This document shows, piece after piece, positions 32,623 to 42,126 of a DNA stretch of 64,000 nt; positions within the stretch are counted from its first letter, which is position 1; the number at the start of each line of letters is the position of its first letter. Made by a program: the position numbers and the translations under genes. The notes under the pieces are model-generated. The model was not told the DNA's origin and did not search any database. It was given only the letters and a program-made list of their open reading frames with translations. The stretch is from Methyloversatilis universalis FAM5 (GTDB lineage: Bacteria > Pseudomonadota > Gammaproteobacteria > Burkholderiales > Rhodocyclaceae), in assembly GCF_000214035.2 (NCBI RefSeq), contig NZ_AFHG01000059.1:310001-374000 (forward strand), read 5' to 3'.

Positions 32623-33999
32623 ATGAACACGCCGCTCGGCTGGCTCGGCATCTTCCGTCTCGGTCTGGTACAGACCGCGCTTGGCGCCATCGTGGTGCTG
32701 ACCACCTCGACGCTGAACCGCGTCATGGTGGTCGAGCTGGCGCTGCCCGCCATGCTGCCCGGCATCCTGGTCGCGCTGCACTACGCGGTGCAGATGCTGC
32801 GGCCGCGGCTCGGTCACGGCTCCGATCTCGGCGGGCGACGCACACCGTGGATCATCGGCGGCATGGCGCTGCTGGCCGCCGGCGGTACGCTGGCTGCGGT
32901 CGCCACCGTACTGATGGCCGATCACTTCGCCGCCGGTGTTGCGCTGGCGGTGCTGGCGTTCGCGCTGATCGGCGTCGGTGTCGGCGCCGCCGGCACCTCG
33001 CTGCTGGTGCTGCTCGCCAAGCGCGTGGAGGACGGTCGCCGCGCAGCCGCCGCCACCATTGTCTGGATGATGATGATTCTCGGCTTCGCGCTGACCGCCG
33101 GCATCACCGGCAGGCTGCTCGATCCGTTTTCCGGCGAGCGGCTGCTGCAGGTCGTCGCCGCTACCTCGGCCTGCGCCTTCATGCTTGCACTCGTCGCCGT
33201 ACGCGGCGTCGAGGGTGGCGCCCCTGCCGCGAACGCGGTGTCGACGGGGCTGCCGCACTCTCCTCCCAAGGGCACCCCTCAGAGCACCCCATTCCGCGCT
33301 GCACTCGCCCAGGTCTGGGGCGAGTCGCATGCGCGGCTTTTTACACTGTTCGTATTCGTGTCCATGCTCGCCTACAGCGCGCAGGATCTGATACTCGAAC
33401 CCTTTGCCGGCACCGTGTTCGGCTATTCGCCGGGGCAGTCCACCCAGCTGTCCGGGCTGCAGCACGGCGGCGTGTTCGCCGGCATGCTGCTGGTGGCACT
33501 GACCGGCACCGTGTTCGGCGGCCGGCAGATCGGCTCGCTGCGGCTGTGGATCATCGGCGGCTGCATCGCCTCCGCCTGCGCGCTGGCGGGCCTGACCGCC
33601 GCCGGCTTCAGCGGCCAGGGCTGGCCCTTGCGCGAAACCGTGTTCCTGCTCGGTGTTTCCAATGGCGCGTTCGCGGTGGCGGCGATCGCGTCGATGATGC
33701 GACTGGCTGGACGGGGCGGCGCCGGACGCGAGGGCGTGCGCATGGGGCTGTGGGGCGCGGCGCAGGCGATCGCTTTCGCGCTGGGCGGATTCGCCGGCAC
33801 GGTGGCGGTCGACCTGGCGCGCGCGCTGATCGCCGAACCGGGCGTCGCCTATGCGCTGGTGTTCGCCGGCGAGGCGCTGCTGTTCGTCGTGTCGGCCGGC
33901 ATGGCGACGCGGATTTCCGGCCTGCAGCCGGTGACCGTGGCGGCGCACGCGCCGACCGCGCCGCTGCCGCTGATGACGCGTGTGGAAGGCGAGGCGTGA
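32623..33999 (+). CDS. PucC-like BCD-family membrane carrier
   Basis: The 458-residue, 12-helix major-facilitator protein shares TSTLNRVMVVELALPAML and the PRLGHGSDLGGRRTPWI loop with LhaA and PucC. Genes like this are commonly found between bchG and bchP in purple bacteria (the ORF427/428 type). It may move or hand over bacteriochlorophyll or its precursors between BchG and BchP, but the substrate is not proven. GGAGGTGAC lies before the ATG at 32623; bchG ends immediately upstream. Confidence 0.88.
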   Translation: MNTPLGWLGIFRLGLVQTALGAIVVLTTSTLNRVMVVELALPAMLPGILVALHYAVQMLRPRLGHGSDLGGRRTPWIIGGMALLAAGGTLAAVATVLMADHFAAGVALAVLAFALIGVGVGAAGTSLLVLLAKRVEDGRRAAAATIVWMMMILGFALTAGITGRLLDPFSGERLLQVVAATSACAFMLALVAVRGVEGGAPAANAVSTGLPHSPPKGTPQSTPFRAALAQVWGESHARLFTLFVFVSMLAYSAQDLILEPFAGTVFGYSPGQSTQLSGLQHGGVFAGMLLVALTGTVFGGRQIGSLRLWIIGGCIASACALAGLTAAGFSGQGWPLRETVFLLGVSNGAFAVAAIASMMRLAGRGGAGREGVRMGLWGAAQAIAFALGGFAGTVAVDLARALIAEPGVAYALVFAGEALLFVVSAGMATRISGLQPVTVAAHAPTAPLPLMTRVEGEA

Positions 34000-34001
34000 C
34001 C

Positions 34002-35171
34002 ATGGAAAGCTACGACGTGGTGGTGGTGGGTGGCGGCCCGGCGGGCGCCACGGCGGCGACCGATCTGGCGCACCGCGGATACGCGGTGCTGCTGCTCGAC
34101 CGCGGCGGGCGCATCAAGCCCTGCGGCGGCGCGATACCGCCGAAGGCGATCGAGGAATTCCGCATTCCGGACGAACTGCTGGTCGCCCGCGCCCGCTCCG
34201 CGCGCATGGTGTCGCCCAGCGGACGCGAGGTCGACATGCCGATCGATGGCGGTTTTGTCGGCATGGTGGATCGCGAGCAGTTCGACGAATACCTGCGCGA
34301 GCGGGCCGAACTGGCCGGCGCGCACCGGCGTACCGGGCGTTTCCTGCGGGTGAGCCGTGACGGTGCCGGCTCGGCGGTCATCCATTACCGGGTCGGGGAG
34401 CAGGGTGAGCGCTGCGTGCGCGCCCGCGCCATCATCGGCGCCGATGGCGCGCTGTCCGAAGTGGGCCGGCAATGCGTGCCCGGCGCCGACGAAGTGCCCT
34501 GCGTGTTCGCCTACCACGAGATCGTGCGGGCGCCGCAGGCCGGCTTTGACGGCAGCCGCTGCGATGTCTATTACCAGGGCCGGCTGTCGCCGGACTTCTA
34601 CGGCTGGGTATTTCCGCATGGCGACACGGTGAGCGTGGGCGTCGGCTCGGCGCGCAAGGGCTTCTCGATACGCGGTGGCGTCAGCGCGCTGCGCGACAGT
34701 GCCGGCCTGGGCAGCGCCGGCACCGTGCGCCGCGAAGGCGCGCCGATCCCGATGCGGCCGCTCCGGCGCTGGGACAACGGACGCGACGTCGTGCTGGCCG
34801 GCGATGCGGCTGGCGTTGTCGCACCGGCCTCGGGCGAGGGCATCTATTACGCGCTCAGCGGCGGCCGGCTGGCGGCCGAGGCGGTCGACACCTATCTGGT
34901 CACCGGCGACGCGCGCGCGCTGGGCCTGGCGCGCAAGCGCTTCATGAAGGCGCACGGCCGGGTGTTCATGGTGCTCGGCATCATGCAGCGCTTCTGGTAC
35001 GCCAGCGACCGGCGGCGCGAGCGCTTCGTCAGCATCTGCCGCGACCCGGACGTGCAGCACCTCACCTGGCAGGCCTACATGCACAAGCGTCTGGTCCGCG
35101 CCCGGCCGCTCGCGCACATGCGCATCTTTTTCAAGGACCTTGCCCACCTCTGCGGCATCGTGTCGCCATGA
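34002..35171 (+). CDS. bchP: Geranylgeranyl-bacteriochlorophyll reductase
   Basis: BchP reduces the geranylgeranyl tail stepwise to phytyl. The 389-residue flavoprotein has DVVVVGGGPAGATAATDLAHRG at the N-terminus, CGGAIPPKAIEEF with the conserved Cys, IIGADGALSEVGRQ, and the FAD motif VVLAGDAAGVVAPASGEGIYYA. It lies 2 bases after the carrier gene and overlaps tspO by 4 bases. Confidence 0.95.
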   Translation: MESYDVVVVGGGPAGATAATDLAHRGYAVLLLDRGGRIKPCGGAIPPKAIEEFRIPDELLVARARSARMVSPSGREVDMPIDGGFVGMVDREQFDEYLRERAELAGAHRRTGRFLRVSRDGAGSAVIHYRVGEQGERCVRARAIIGADGALSEVGRQCVPGADEVPCVFAYHEIVRAPQAGFDGSRCDVYYQGRLSPDFYGWVFPHGDTVSVGVGSARKGFSIRGGVSALRDSAGLGSAGTVRREGAPIPMRPLRRWDNGRDVVLAGDAAGVVAPASGEGIYYALSGGRLAAEAVDTYLVTGDARALGLARKRFMKAHGRVFMVLGIMQRFWYASDRRRERFVSICRDPDVQHLTWQAYMHKRLVRARPLAHMRIFFKDLAHLCGIVSP

Positions 35172-35659
35172 ACGCGCGTCCGGCCGGGCGCTGGAAGTCG
35201 GTGGCCATCGCTGCGTTGGCCGCGCTCGCGGTGGCCGGTCTGGGCGGCGCCATGACCGACCTGAGCGACTGGTACCGCGCGCTCGCAAAGCCCGCCTGGC
35301 AGCCGCCGGACTGGGCCTTCGGGCCGGCCTGGACCCTGATTTTCGGTCTTTCCGCCGCCGCCGGCGTGCTCGGCTGGCGGTACGCGCCGGACGCGCGGGG
35401 GCGCCGCCAGCTGCTGGCGATGTTCGCCGCCAACGGCGGCCTGAACGTGCTGTGGAGCGCGCTGTTCTTCCATCTGCGCCGTCCCGACTGGGCGCTGGCC
35501 GAAGTCGTGCTGCTGTGGCTGTCGGTGCTGTTCCTGATGGTGCGTCTGCGACCGTGGTCCGCGCGCGCGGCAGCATTGCTGCTGCCCTATGCGGCCTGGG
35601 TCGCGTTTGCGGCCGTGCTCAATCTGGCCATCGTCCGTCTGAACGCACCCTTCGCCTGA
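35168..35659 (+). CDS. tspO: TspO/MBR family tryptophan-rich sensory protein
   Basis: The 163-residue five-helix outer-membrane/envelope protein shows the family pattern SDWYRALAKPAWQPPDWAF and FGPAWTLIF, WRYAP, and FAANGGLNVLWSALFF. TspO binds porphyrins and in Rhodobacter tunes photosynthesis-gene expression to oxygen. It is coupled to bchP by a 4-base overlap. The 249 bases that follow, up to the ppsR-like gene, hold no gene; only a weak CCCGG...CCGGG dyad is seen near 35850. Confidence 0.92.
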   Translation: MNARPAGRWKSVAIAALAALAVAGLGGAMTDLSDWYRALAKPAWQPPDWAFGPAWTLIFGLSAAAGVLGWRYAPDARGRRQLLAMFAANGGLNVLWSALFFHLRRPDWALAEVVLLWLSVLFLMVRLRPWSARAAALLLPYAAWVAFAAVLNLAIVRLNAPFA

Positions 35660-35908
35660 TCCGCGCTGCCTTTTGATACCGTTTGCGTGTTCCGGCGCGC
35701 GACTTGCCGCAGCAGGACGCGTTAAACTCAGACCATTGAGGTCGTTGTCGCGAACGCGCCGCTGGCAGTCCGGTCTTCCGCAGGCCTGCCCCCCTGAATA
35801 GAGCGCACCGGGGTTTCCCCTCTACGCGGCAGCGCATGTCCCGGTCCAGGCCGGGCCCGAAATTCTCAGCAGGTCGGTCGATACCGCCCCGCTTACCAGG
35901 CCCATGCC

Positions 35909-37096
35909 GTGAACAAGCTACCGAATGATCCAGGAGACCTGAGCGCCTTCTCCGATGTGGCCCCGGAGTTGGCGGACATGCTCGTGTCGGTCGCCAGCGA
36001 CATCGCGCTGGTGATCGACGACCAGGGCGTCATCCGCAGCGTCGCGCTGGGCGGCACCGAGCCGGTCAGCGCCGCCGCCGGCGAATGGCTGGGCCGCCAG
36101 TGGATAGACACCGTCACGCCGGACACCCGCCGCAAGGTCGAGGACCTGCTGAGCGAGGCCGCCGAGTCGGGGGTGTCGCGTACCCGTCACATCAACCACC
36201 CGTCGCCGGCCGGCAGCGACCTGCCGGTGGCCTATACCGCGGTGCGCCTCGGTCACGGCGGCCCGCTGCTGGTGGTCGGACGCGATCTGCGCGCGGTGTC
36301 CGCGATGCAGCAGCGTCTGGTCGATGCCCAGCAGTCGATGGAACGCGACTACTGGCGCATGCGGCAGGCGGAAACACGCTATCGGCTGCTGTTCCAGATC
36401 GCCACCGACGCGGTGCTGGTGGTCGATGCCGACACGCTGCGCATCGTCGATGCGAACCGGGCCGCCGGCCGTCTTTTCGGTGGCACCCTGCAGGACATGC
36501 CCGGCCGGCATGCCGGCTACGCGCTGGCGCCGGCATCGCTGCCTGCGCTGGAAGAACTGCTGGGCACGGTGCGCGTGTCCGAGCGCCCGGGCGACGCGAT
36601 GTTCGAGCTGGCGTCCGGCGGTCGCATCCATGCCTGGGTATCGCTGTTCCGCGACGAAGGCAGCACGCTGCTGCTGATGCGCGCCTGGCCTGATGGCGGC
36701 CAGATCCCGCCGGTCGCCGACGATCCGATGCTGCCCGAGCTGGTGCGCCTGACGCCCGACGCGGTGGCCTTCACCGACGAACAGGGTCTGCTGCTGAGCG
36801 CCAACCCGGCTTTCGTTGAATTGGTGCAGGGCAACGAAGCGGCCTCGCTGCGCGGCCGTTCGATGGCTGACTGGCTGTCTGACGGCGGTGAGGCGCTGAA
36901 CGTACTGCTCGCCGCGGTGCGGCAGAGCGGCACGCTGCGCCTCGCTACCCGCCTGCGCAACGAGCGCGGCCACGCGGTCGATGTTGAACTGTCGGCCGTG
37001 CTGATCCATAACGGAGACTCGAACAACATCGGCCTCATCATCCGCGCCGTGCAGCCGCGCGGTCCCGGCGCGAGGGACAGGGGTCACATGCACTGA
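35909..37096 (+). CDS. PpsR-like PAS protein lacking the DNA-binding domain
   Basis: This 395-residue paralogue of the PpsR at 30050 is alike across the N-domain (about residues 25-130; DDQGVIR, HINHPSPAGSDLP), the linker helix (MQQRLVDAQQSMERDY, nearly identical) and both PAS domains (about 165-260 and 275-385). It ends at PRGPGARDRGHMH just after PAS2. There is no helix-turn-helix, and no room for one: the phytochrome starts 14 bases later. It contains no cysteine. It could not bind DNA alone or sense redox as PpsR does, but could dimerise through the Q-helix and PAS domains with PpsR or contact the phytochrome. GTG start; an AGGAGA-like site does not precede it clearly. No frameshift is evident. 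Confidence 0.85.
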   Translation: MNKLPNDPGDLSAFSDVAPELADMLVSVASDIALVIDDQGVIRSVALGGTEPVSAAAGEWLGRQWIDTVTPDTRRKVEDLLSEAAESGVSRTRHINHPSPAGSDLPVAYTAVRLGHGGPLLVVGRDLRAVSAMQQRLVDAQQSMERDYWRMRQAETRYRLLFQIATDAVLVVDADTLRIVDANRAAGRLFGGTLQDMPGRHAGYALAPASLPALEELLGTVRVSERPGDAMFELASGGRIHAWVSLFRDEGSTLLLMRAWPDGGQIPPVADDPMLPELVRLTPDAVAFTDEQGLLLSANPAFVELVQGNEAASLRGRSMADWLSDGGEALNVLLAAVRQSGTLRLATRLRNERGHAVDVELSAVLIHNGDSNNIGLIIRAVQPRGPGARDRGHMH

Positions 37097-37109
37097 GCGG
37101 TCACGCAAA

Positions 37110-39275
37110 GTGAACGATCCTCTCTACAGTCCGCCTTTCGGTCAGGCGGACCTGACCAACTGCGAGCGCGAGCTCATCCATCTTGCCGGCTCGATACAGC
37201 CGCACGGCGTGCTGCTGGTCGTGCGCGACGACGACTTCCGGGTGCTGCAGGCCAGCCTCAACGCCGAACAGTGGCTCGGCGTAGCCCACGCAGCGGTAGT
37301 CGACGCGCCGCTGTCGGCACTGGGCGGCGATCTGGCCGACCGTCTGGCCGGACTGCGCGCCGCGCTGACGCCCGAGGAACTTGCGCCCTTCCACTGCACG
37401 ACCGGCCACGGCGGCCTGTTGCGGCAGTTCGAAGGCATGGCGCATCGCGGGCAGTCGGGCACGCTCATCGTCGAGCTCGAAACCGCCGGCCCGGCGGCCG
37501 AGGACGCGGCGGCGCAGGCGCTGCTGGCGACCGCAGTGCGGCGCTTCAGCGAGGCGATGAGCATCGACGCGCTGGCCGATACCGCGGTGCAGTCGATACG
37601 CGAACTGACGCATTACGACCGCGTGATGGTGTACCGCTTCGATGCCGACGGCCACGGCGAAATCGTTGCCGAGGCGCGGGACGACCGGCTCGACACCCTG
37701 CTCGGTCACCGCTATCCGGCGACCGACATTCCGCAGCGCGCGCGCGATCTCTATCTGCGCAACCGGGTGCGCGTGCTGGTCGATGCGCGCTACCTGCCGG
37801 TCGCGGTCGAGCCGCGCTTGCTGCCGCATACCGGTGAAGAGCTGGACATGTCGATGTGCCACCTGCGCAGCATGTCGCCACTGCACATCCAGTACCTGCG
37901 CAATATGGGCGTCACCGCCACGCTGGTGGTGTCGCTGGTCCGTGAAGGGCGGCTGTGGGGGCTGATCGCCTGTCATCACTACGCGCCGCGGCGCATCCAT
38001 TACGCCCAGCGCGCCGCGGTCGATGTGCTGGCCGAGGTCATGTCGACCCGCATTGCGGCGATCGAGAACTATGTGCGCACCCAGGTCGACCTGCTGGTGC
38101 GGCGCATGGAACTGCGCCTGATCGAGGCCACCTCGACCGAAGGCGACTGGCGGGCGGCGCTGATGCGCAACGCGCGCACCCTGCTGCAGCCGATGGAGGC
38201 GAGCGGCGTCGCGCTGCTGCACGACGGCGAACTGCTGACCGCGGGCGAGGTGCCGTCCACCGGGGCGGTACGCGCGCTGGCCGGCTGGGCGGCCGGCGAA
38301 ATGAAACAGATGCTGTTCAGCTGCGTGTCGGTCGAGCGCGCCAACCCGGCGCTGGCCGGCCTGACGCCGGTGGTGTGCGGCGTGCTGGCGATCGACCTGT
38401 CGACACGCGGCCGCAATCTGCTGATGTGGTTCCGGCGCGAACAGCGTGCCAAGCTCACCTGGGCCGGCGACCCGGCCAAGCCCATGGTCGACAACGATCC
38501 GCTGACGCTGTCGCCGCGACGGTCATTCGAGGCCTGGTCGGAAATCGTGCGCGGCACCGCCGCACCGTGGTCGCGCGCCGATCTGGCGCTGGCCCGCGCG
38601 ATCGGCGCCTCGCTGCGCGACGTGATCATGCAGACGCAGGCGGTGCGCCTGCTCATCGCCCAGCACCAGCTGGAAAGATTCCGGGCCGCGGTCGATGAGT
38701 CGCCGGAGCCGCTGCTGGTCGCCGATGGCGACGGCCGCATCCTGTTTCCCAGCCCGGCGCTGGCGGGCATCCTGCCGGTTGGCAGCCCGCAGCCGGGCAG
38801 TTTCGACGAGCTGGCGACGCTGTTCGACGATACGGACGCGGTGCGCGAAGTGCTGAGCTCGCTGCGCGACGGACGGGTGTCCTGGCGGGGCGAATGGCGG
38901 ATGCGCGCCGCGGGCGGTCTCGCCCTCGGCGTGCGCGCCGACGTCGTGCCGGGCCCGGGCGGTGCGGTGCTCGGATGCATCCTGATGTTTACCGACCTGA
39001 CCGACGCCAAGCGCACCGAGGCGGCGCGCCGCCATCTCGAACAGTCGCTCACCCTGACCGGCCAGGCCGATGCGCGGCGCACCACGCGCGACGCACCGGG
39101 CCTGCCGGACGAGGTGATGGGCGCCATTCTGGCCAACGCCAGCGTGGCGGCGATGGAGCTGACCGACACCACGGCGTCCATCCCGGTCGCCACGCTGATC
39201 GAGGAACTGGAAGCGTCGGCGACGCGGGCCGCGGCGGTCTATGCCCGCCTGCGCGAATTCAGCCGTCCGCTCTGA
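37110..39275 (+). CDS. bphP: Bacteriophytochrome, PAS-GAF-PHY-PAS, without histidine kinase
   Basis: This red/far-red photoreceptor binds biliverdin. Of 721 residues, the N-terminal PAS carries the chromophore Cys in TNCERELIHLAGSIQPHG (Cys17). The GAF domain (about 140-310) has DRVMVYRFD, YPATDIPQRAR and HLRSMSPLHIQYLRNMGV. PHY spans about 320-505 and a PAS about 515-625. The last ~95 residues are helical with no H-box and no ATP-binding domain, resembling the BphP1 type that acts by protein contact rather than phosphotransfer. GTG start, 14 bases after the PpsR-like gene; probably one transcript. It overlaps the convergent heme oxygenase gene by 17 bases. Confidence 0.92.
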   Translation: MNDPLYSPPFGQADLTNCERELIHLAGSIQPHGVLLVVRDDDFRVLQASLNAEQWLGVAHAAVVDAPLSALGGDLADRLAGLRAALTPEELAPFHCTTGHGGLLRQFEGMAHRGQSGTLIVELETAGPAAEDAAAQALLATAVRRFSEAMSIDALADTAVQSIRELTHYDRVMVYRFDADGHGEIVAEARDDRLDTLLGHRYPATDIPQRARDLYLRNRVRVLVDARYLPVAVEPRLLPHTGEELDMSMCHLRSMSPLHIQYLRNMGVTATLVVSLVREGRLWGLIACHHYAPRRIHYAQRAAVDVLAEVMSTRIAAIENYVRTQVDLLVRRMELRLIEATSTEGDWRAALMRNARTLLQPMEASGVALLHDGELLTAGEVPSTGAVRALAGWAAGEMKQMLFSCVSVERANPALAGLTPVVCGVLAIDLSTRGRNLLMWFRREQRAKLTWAGDPAKPMVDNDPLTLSPRRSFEAWSEIVRGTAAPWSRADLALARAIGASLRDVIMQTQAVRLLIAQHQLERFRAAVDESPEPLLVADGDGRILFPSPALAGILPVGSPQPGSFDELATLFDDTDAVREVLSSLRDGRVSWRGEWRMRAAGGLALGVRADVVPGPGGAVLGCILMFTDLTDAKRTEAARRHLEQSLTLTGQADARRTTRDAPGLPDEVMGAILANASVAAMELTDTTASIPVATLIEELEASATRAAAVYARLREFSRPL

Positions 39276-39930
39276 GCGGCTCGGCGTCGCTGACCGGCAG
39301 CGCCTCGAAAATGTCCACATGACGCAGGAAAGCCACTGACGCCTCGTCCGCGATGGCTGCCCGGGTGGCTTCGTCCAGATGGGGGCGGTCGAGCGCGGCA
39401 CGCAGCCGCGCGCTGAGGTCGGCCGGCGCATCGGGGCCGAAACGGTAGAAGCGGGTGCCGGCCTCGCCGTCCAGCGCGAAGCGGCGGGCGACGATGCGCT
39501 GCAGTATCTGCCCGCCCTGCAGGTCGCCCAGATAGCGCACATACACATGGGCGAGCAGCCGCTCCGGCCAGCTCGCCGACAGTGCACGCAGGTGGGCCGC
39601 GTAGGCGGCGGCCGGCGCGACCAGCGGCAGTGCGTCCGCCCAGTCCCGACCGCCATGCAGCGTCTGCAGATCGGCTTCGAGCGCCGCCCGGCGCGCCAGA
39701 CGGTCGAGTTCCAGCGCGGCCAGGTCGGGATGCGCCGCATGCCGCTCGAGCGCCGCTTCGAGCTCACGATAGATCGGGTGCAGATTGCGCAGCAGCGTGC
39801 AGTAGGCGGTGCGCCCGAGCTCACCGCGCAGCAGGGCGGGCATCGGGCCGCTGCGCTCGACCCGCGCGTGGTGTTCTGCGGTCACCTGTCTGAGGCGCTG
39901 CGACAGTGAGTGGGGGCCGGGAGCGTGCAT
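39259..39930 (-). CDS. bphO: Biliverdin-producing heme oxygenase
   Basis: BphO cleaves heme to biliverdin, the phytochrome chromophore. The protein has RLRQVTAEHHARVERSG with the expected proximal haem His near residue 20, YCTLLRNLHPIYRELE, and the distal-helix motif YVRYLGDLQGGQIL. From the ATG at 39930 it is 223 residues; in-frame ATGs at 39990 and 40017 also exist and no clear ribosome site decides. Tail-to-tail with bphP, sharing 17 bases, so the two genes encode receptor and chromophore supply side by side. Confidence 0.9.
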   Translation of the reverse strand: MHAPGPHSLSQRLRQVTAEHHARVERSGPMPALLRGELGRTAYCTLLRNLHPIYRELEAALERHAAHPDLAALELDRLARRAALEADLQTLHGGRDWADALPLVAPAAAYAAHLRALSASWPERLLAHVYVRYLGDLQGGQILQRIVARRFALDGEAGTRFYRFGPDAPADLSARLRAALDRPHLDEATRAAIADEASVAFLRHVDIFEALPVSDAEPLRADG

Positions 39931-40021
39931 TGCGAAGGGGTAAGCGGCGTGAACGCGCCAGTCCTGTAAGTTATGCGAAGGATGCGGCATCGTGCCGCGA
40001 CTGCACGCGTGGAGCAATCAC

Positions 40022-40294
40022 ATGTCCGACCTACTGGCCAGTGGCCTGCTGATCGACCTCATCATGCTGGGGGTTCTTTTCGAAGCGGTCGCGCTGGCGC
40101 TGCTGCACCGCCGGCGCGGACTCGGCCTTGCGCCGGGCCGCTGGCTGCCCACGCTGGCCGCCGGCCTGTGCCTGATGCTGGCGCTGCGCGCGGCGGTCAC
40201 CGGTGGCGGTGCCAGCGTGGTGCTGTTCTGGCTGGCCGCCTCCGGTGTCGCGCACGCATGCGATATTTACCTGCGGCGGCCGCCGGCCTCGTGA
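40022..40294 (+). CDS. Small integral membrane protein of unknown function
   Basis: The 90-residue product from the ATG at 40022 ([20 protein letters not shown]) has three likely membrane helices separated by a basic loop ([13 protein letters not shown]). No family is recognised. It is divergent from bphO (91 bases away) and is followed by the DUF808 gene. Confidence 0.6.
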   Translation: MSDLLASGLLIDLIMLGVLFEAVALALLHRRRGLGLAPGRWLPTLAAGLCLMLALRAAVTGGGASVVLFWLAASGVAHACDIYLRRPPAS

Positions 40295-40370
40295 TCCGGC
40301 GCGGACATGTCACCGTCTTCCGGTAGCATGCGCCGCGGATCGACTTTCGCCACCCACACAGGATTTCGCC

Positions 40371-41288
40371 ATGGCCGGAGCCAGCCTGCTCGCACTGATC
40401 GACGACATCGCCAGCGTACTGGACGACGTGTCCGTCCTGACCAAGGTCGCCGCCAAGAAGACCGCCGGCGTGCTCGGCGACGATCTGGCGCTGAATGCAC
40501 AGCAGGTGGCCGGCGTGAAGGCCGACCGCGAACTGCCGGTGGTGTGGGCGGTGGCCATGGGGTCGGTGCGCAACAAGCTCATCCTGGTGCCGGCGGCGCT
40601 GGCGATCAGCGCCTTCCTGCCGGCCGCGGTGACACCGCTGCTGATGGTGGGCGGGCTGTTCCTGTGTTTCGAAGGCGTCGAGAAACTGGCGCACAAATTC
40701 CTGCACAGCGCCGAGGACGACGCGGCCGCCCACGCCGAGCACGTGAAGGCACTGGCCGACGAACAGGTCGATCTGGTGGCGCTCGAAAAAGACAAGGTGA
40801 AGGGCGCGATCCGCACCGATTTCATCCTGTCCGCCGAAATCATCGCGATCACGCTGGGCACTGTGGCCGATGCGCCTTTCGGCACCCAGGTCGCGGTGCT
40901 GTCGGGCATTGCGGCCATCATGACCGTGGGCGTCTATGGCCTCGTGGCCGGCATCGTGAAGCTGGACGACGCCGGGCTCTACCTGAGCCGCAGCGCGTCG
41001 GGCGCCACCCGGGCGCTGGGGCGCGGCATTCTGGCGCTGGCGCCCTGGCTGATGAAGGCGCTGTCGGTGGCCGGCACCGCGGCGATGTTCCTGGTCGGCG
41101 GCGGCATCCTGACGCACGGCATTCCGGCGCTGCACCACGCCATCGCGCACCAGGCCGAAGCGGTCGGCGGCGTGGCCGGCGTGCTGCTGCCCTTTCTCGC
41201 GGATGCGCTGACCGGCGTGGTCGCCGGCGCGATCACGCTGGCGGTGGTGCTGGGCATAAGGAAGCTGCGCGGTACCGCGGCAGCCTGA
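40371..41288 (+). CDS. DUF808 family membrane protein (YedI-like)
   Basis: The 305-residue protein begins [40 protein letters not shown], the DUF808/YedI signature. It has several membrane helices, [16 protein letters not shown] in the middle and [14 protein letters not shown] near the end. The function is not known. The start is set by the family N-terminus. Confidence 0.85.
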   Translation: MAGASLLALIDDIASVLDDVSVLTKVAAKKTAGVLGDDLALNAQQVAGVKADRELPVVWAVAMGSVRNKLILVPAALAISAFLPAAVTPLLMVGGLFLCFEGVEKLAHKFLHSAEDDAAAHAEHVKALADEQVDLVALEKDKVKGAIRTDFILSAEIIAITLGTVADAPFGTQVAVLSGIAAIMTVGVYGLVAGIVKLDDAGLYLSRSASGATRALGRGILALAPWLMKALSVAGTAAMFLVGGGILTHGIPALHHAIAHQAEAVGGVAGVLLPFLADALTGVVAGAITLAVVLGIRKLRGTAAA

Positions 41289-41349
41289 GTGCGGCGGTCA
41301 GACGGCTTGATTGCGCATTCGGCTGCTGCGCCCTGACGACAACTCCGAT

Positions 41350-42066
41350 TCAGTCCGCCGGGCTCAGGTCCGGCTTCAGTGCGCCGCGGTCGTCGAACAC
41401 CACGCAGTCGCCGTGCCAGTGGGCGCCGCCCACTTCCTCGAAGTAGCGCAGGATGCCGCCTTCCAGCTGCCACACCTGATTGAAACCGGCCTTCTTCATG
41501 ATGGGCGCCGCCTTTTCGCAGCGGATGCCGCCGGTGCAGAAGGTGACGATGGGCGTGTCCTTCAGCTCGGCGTACTGTTCGAGCGCGGCCGGGAACTGGC
41601 CGAAACTGTCCACCCCCGGATCGAGCGCGTTGTCGAAGCTGCCCTTTTCGATTTCCCAGCGGTTGCGGGTGTCGATGATGACGAACTTGCGGCCTTCGTC
41701 GTACCAGCGCTTCAGTTCGGCCGCCGGCAGATAGGGCGCCGGCGTGTCGTTCAGGTCGAAATCCGGCTGGCCGACGGTGACGATTTCCTTCTTCAGCCGT
41801 ACCCGCAGGCGCTTGAACGGCAGTGAATCCGAGTGGCTCCACTTCACGTCCATGCCGGCGAAGCGCGGGTCTTCGGCCAGCGCGTCGAAGAAGCCGCGCA
41901 GATCGGCTTCGAGACCGGCGAGGAAAAGGTTGATGCCTTCACTGGCCAGCAGCACGGTGCCGAGCAGGCCGCGTGACTGCGCCAGTTCCTGGATGCGGGG
42001 CCGCAGCGCCTCGCGGTCGTCGAGTTTCACGAAGCGGTAGGCGGCGGTGTTGGCGTAACGGTTCAT
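41350..42066 (-). CDS. trhO: tRNA uridine(34) hydroxylase (rhodanese family)
   Basis: TrhO/YceA catalyses oxygen-dependent 5-hydroxylation of U34 in some tRNAs. The 238-residue product has an N-terminal acylphosphatase-like half (YRFVKLDDREALRPRIQ, GTVLLASEGINLFLAG) and a C-terminal rhodanese domain with the active-site loop IVTFCTGGIRCEKAAPIMK. The ATG at 42066 (MNRYANTAAYRF) is chosen over one 48 bases upstream, which is not conserved. It is the second gene after the TauE-like permease. Confidence 0.9.
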   Translation of the reverse strand: MNRYANTAAYRFVKLDDREALRPRIQELAQSRGLLGTVLLASEGINLFLAGLEADLRGFFDALAEDPRFAGMDVKWSHSDSLPFKRLRVRLKKEIVTVGQPDFDLNDTPAPYLPAAELKRWYDEGRKFVIIDTRNRWEIEKGSFDNALDPGVDSFGQFPAALEQYAELKDTPIVTFCTGGIRCEKAAPIMKKAGFNQVWQLEGGILRYFEEVGGAHWHGDCVVFDDRGALKPDLSPAD

Positions 42067-42126
42067 CCGCCGATTATCCCGGCGCGCAGGGCCGGGACTC
42101 AAGACACAGATCAAGCGGCGAGCGGA

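Noticed and set aside
35660-35908. Possible missing HTH, promoter or gene in the gap before the short PpsR
   Set aside because: No open frame with PpsR HTH residues, no TGT-N12-ACA box and no convincing -35/-10 pair was seen.
37097-37109. Frameshifted HTH remnant after the short PpsR
   Set aside because: Only 13 bases separate it from a complete phytochrome N-terminus, so no remnant can fit.
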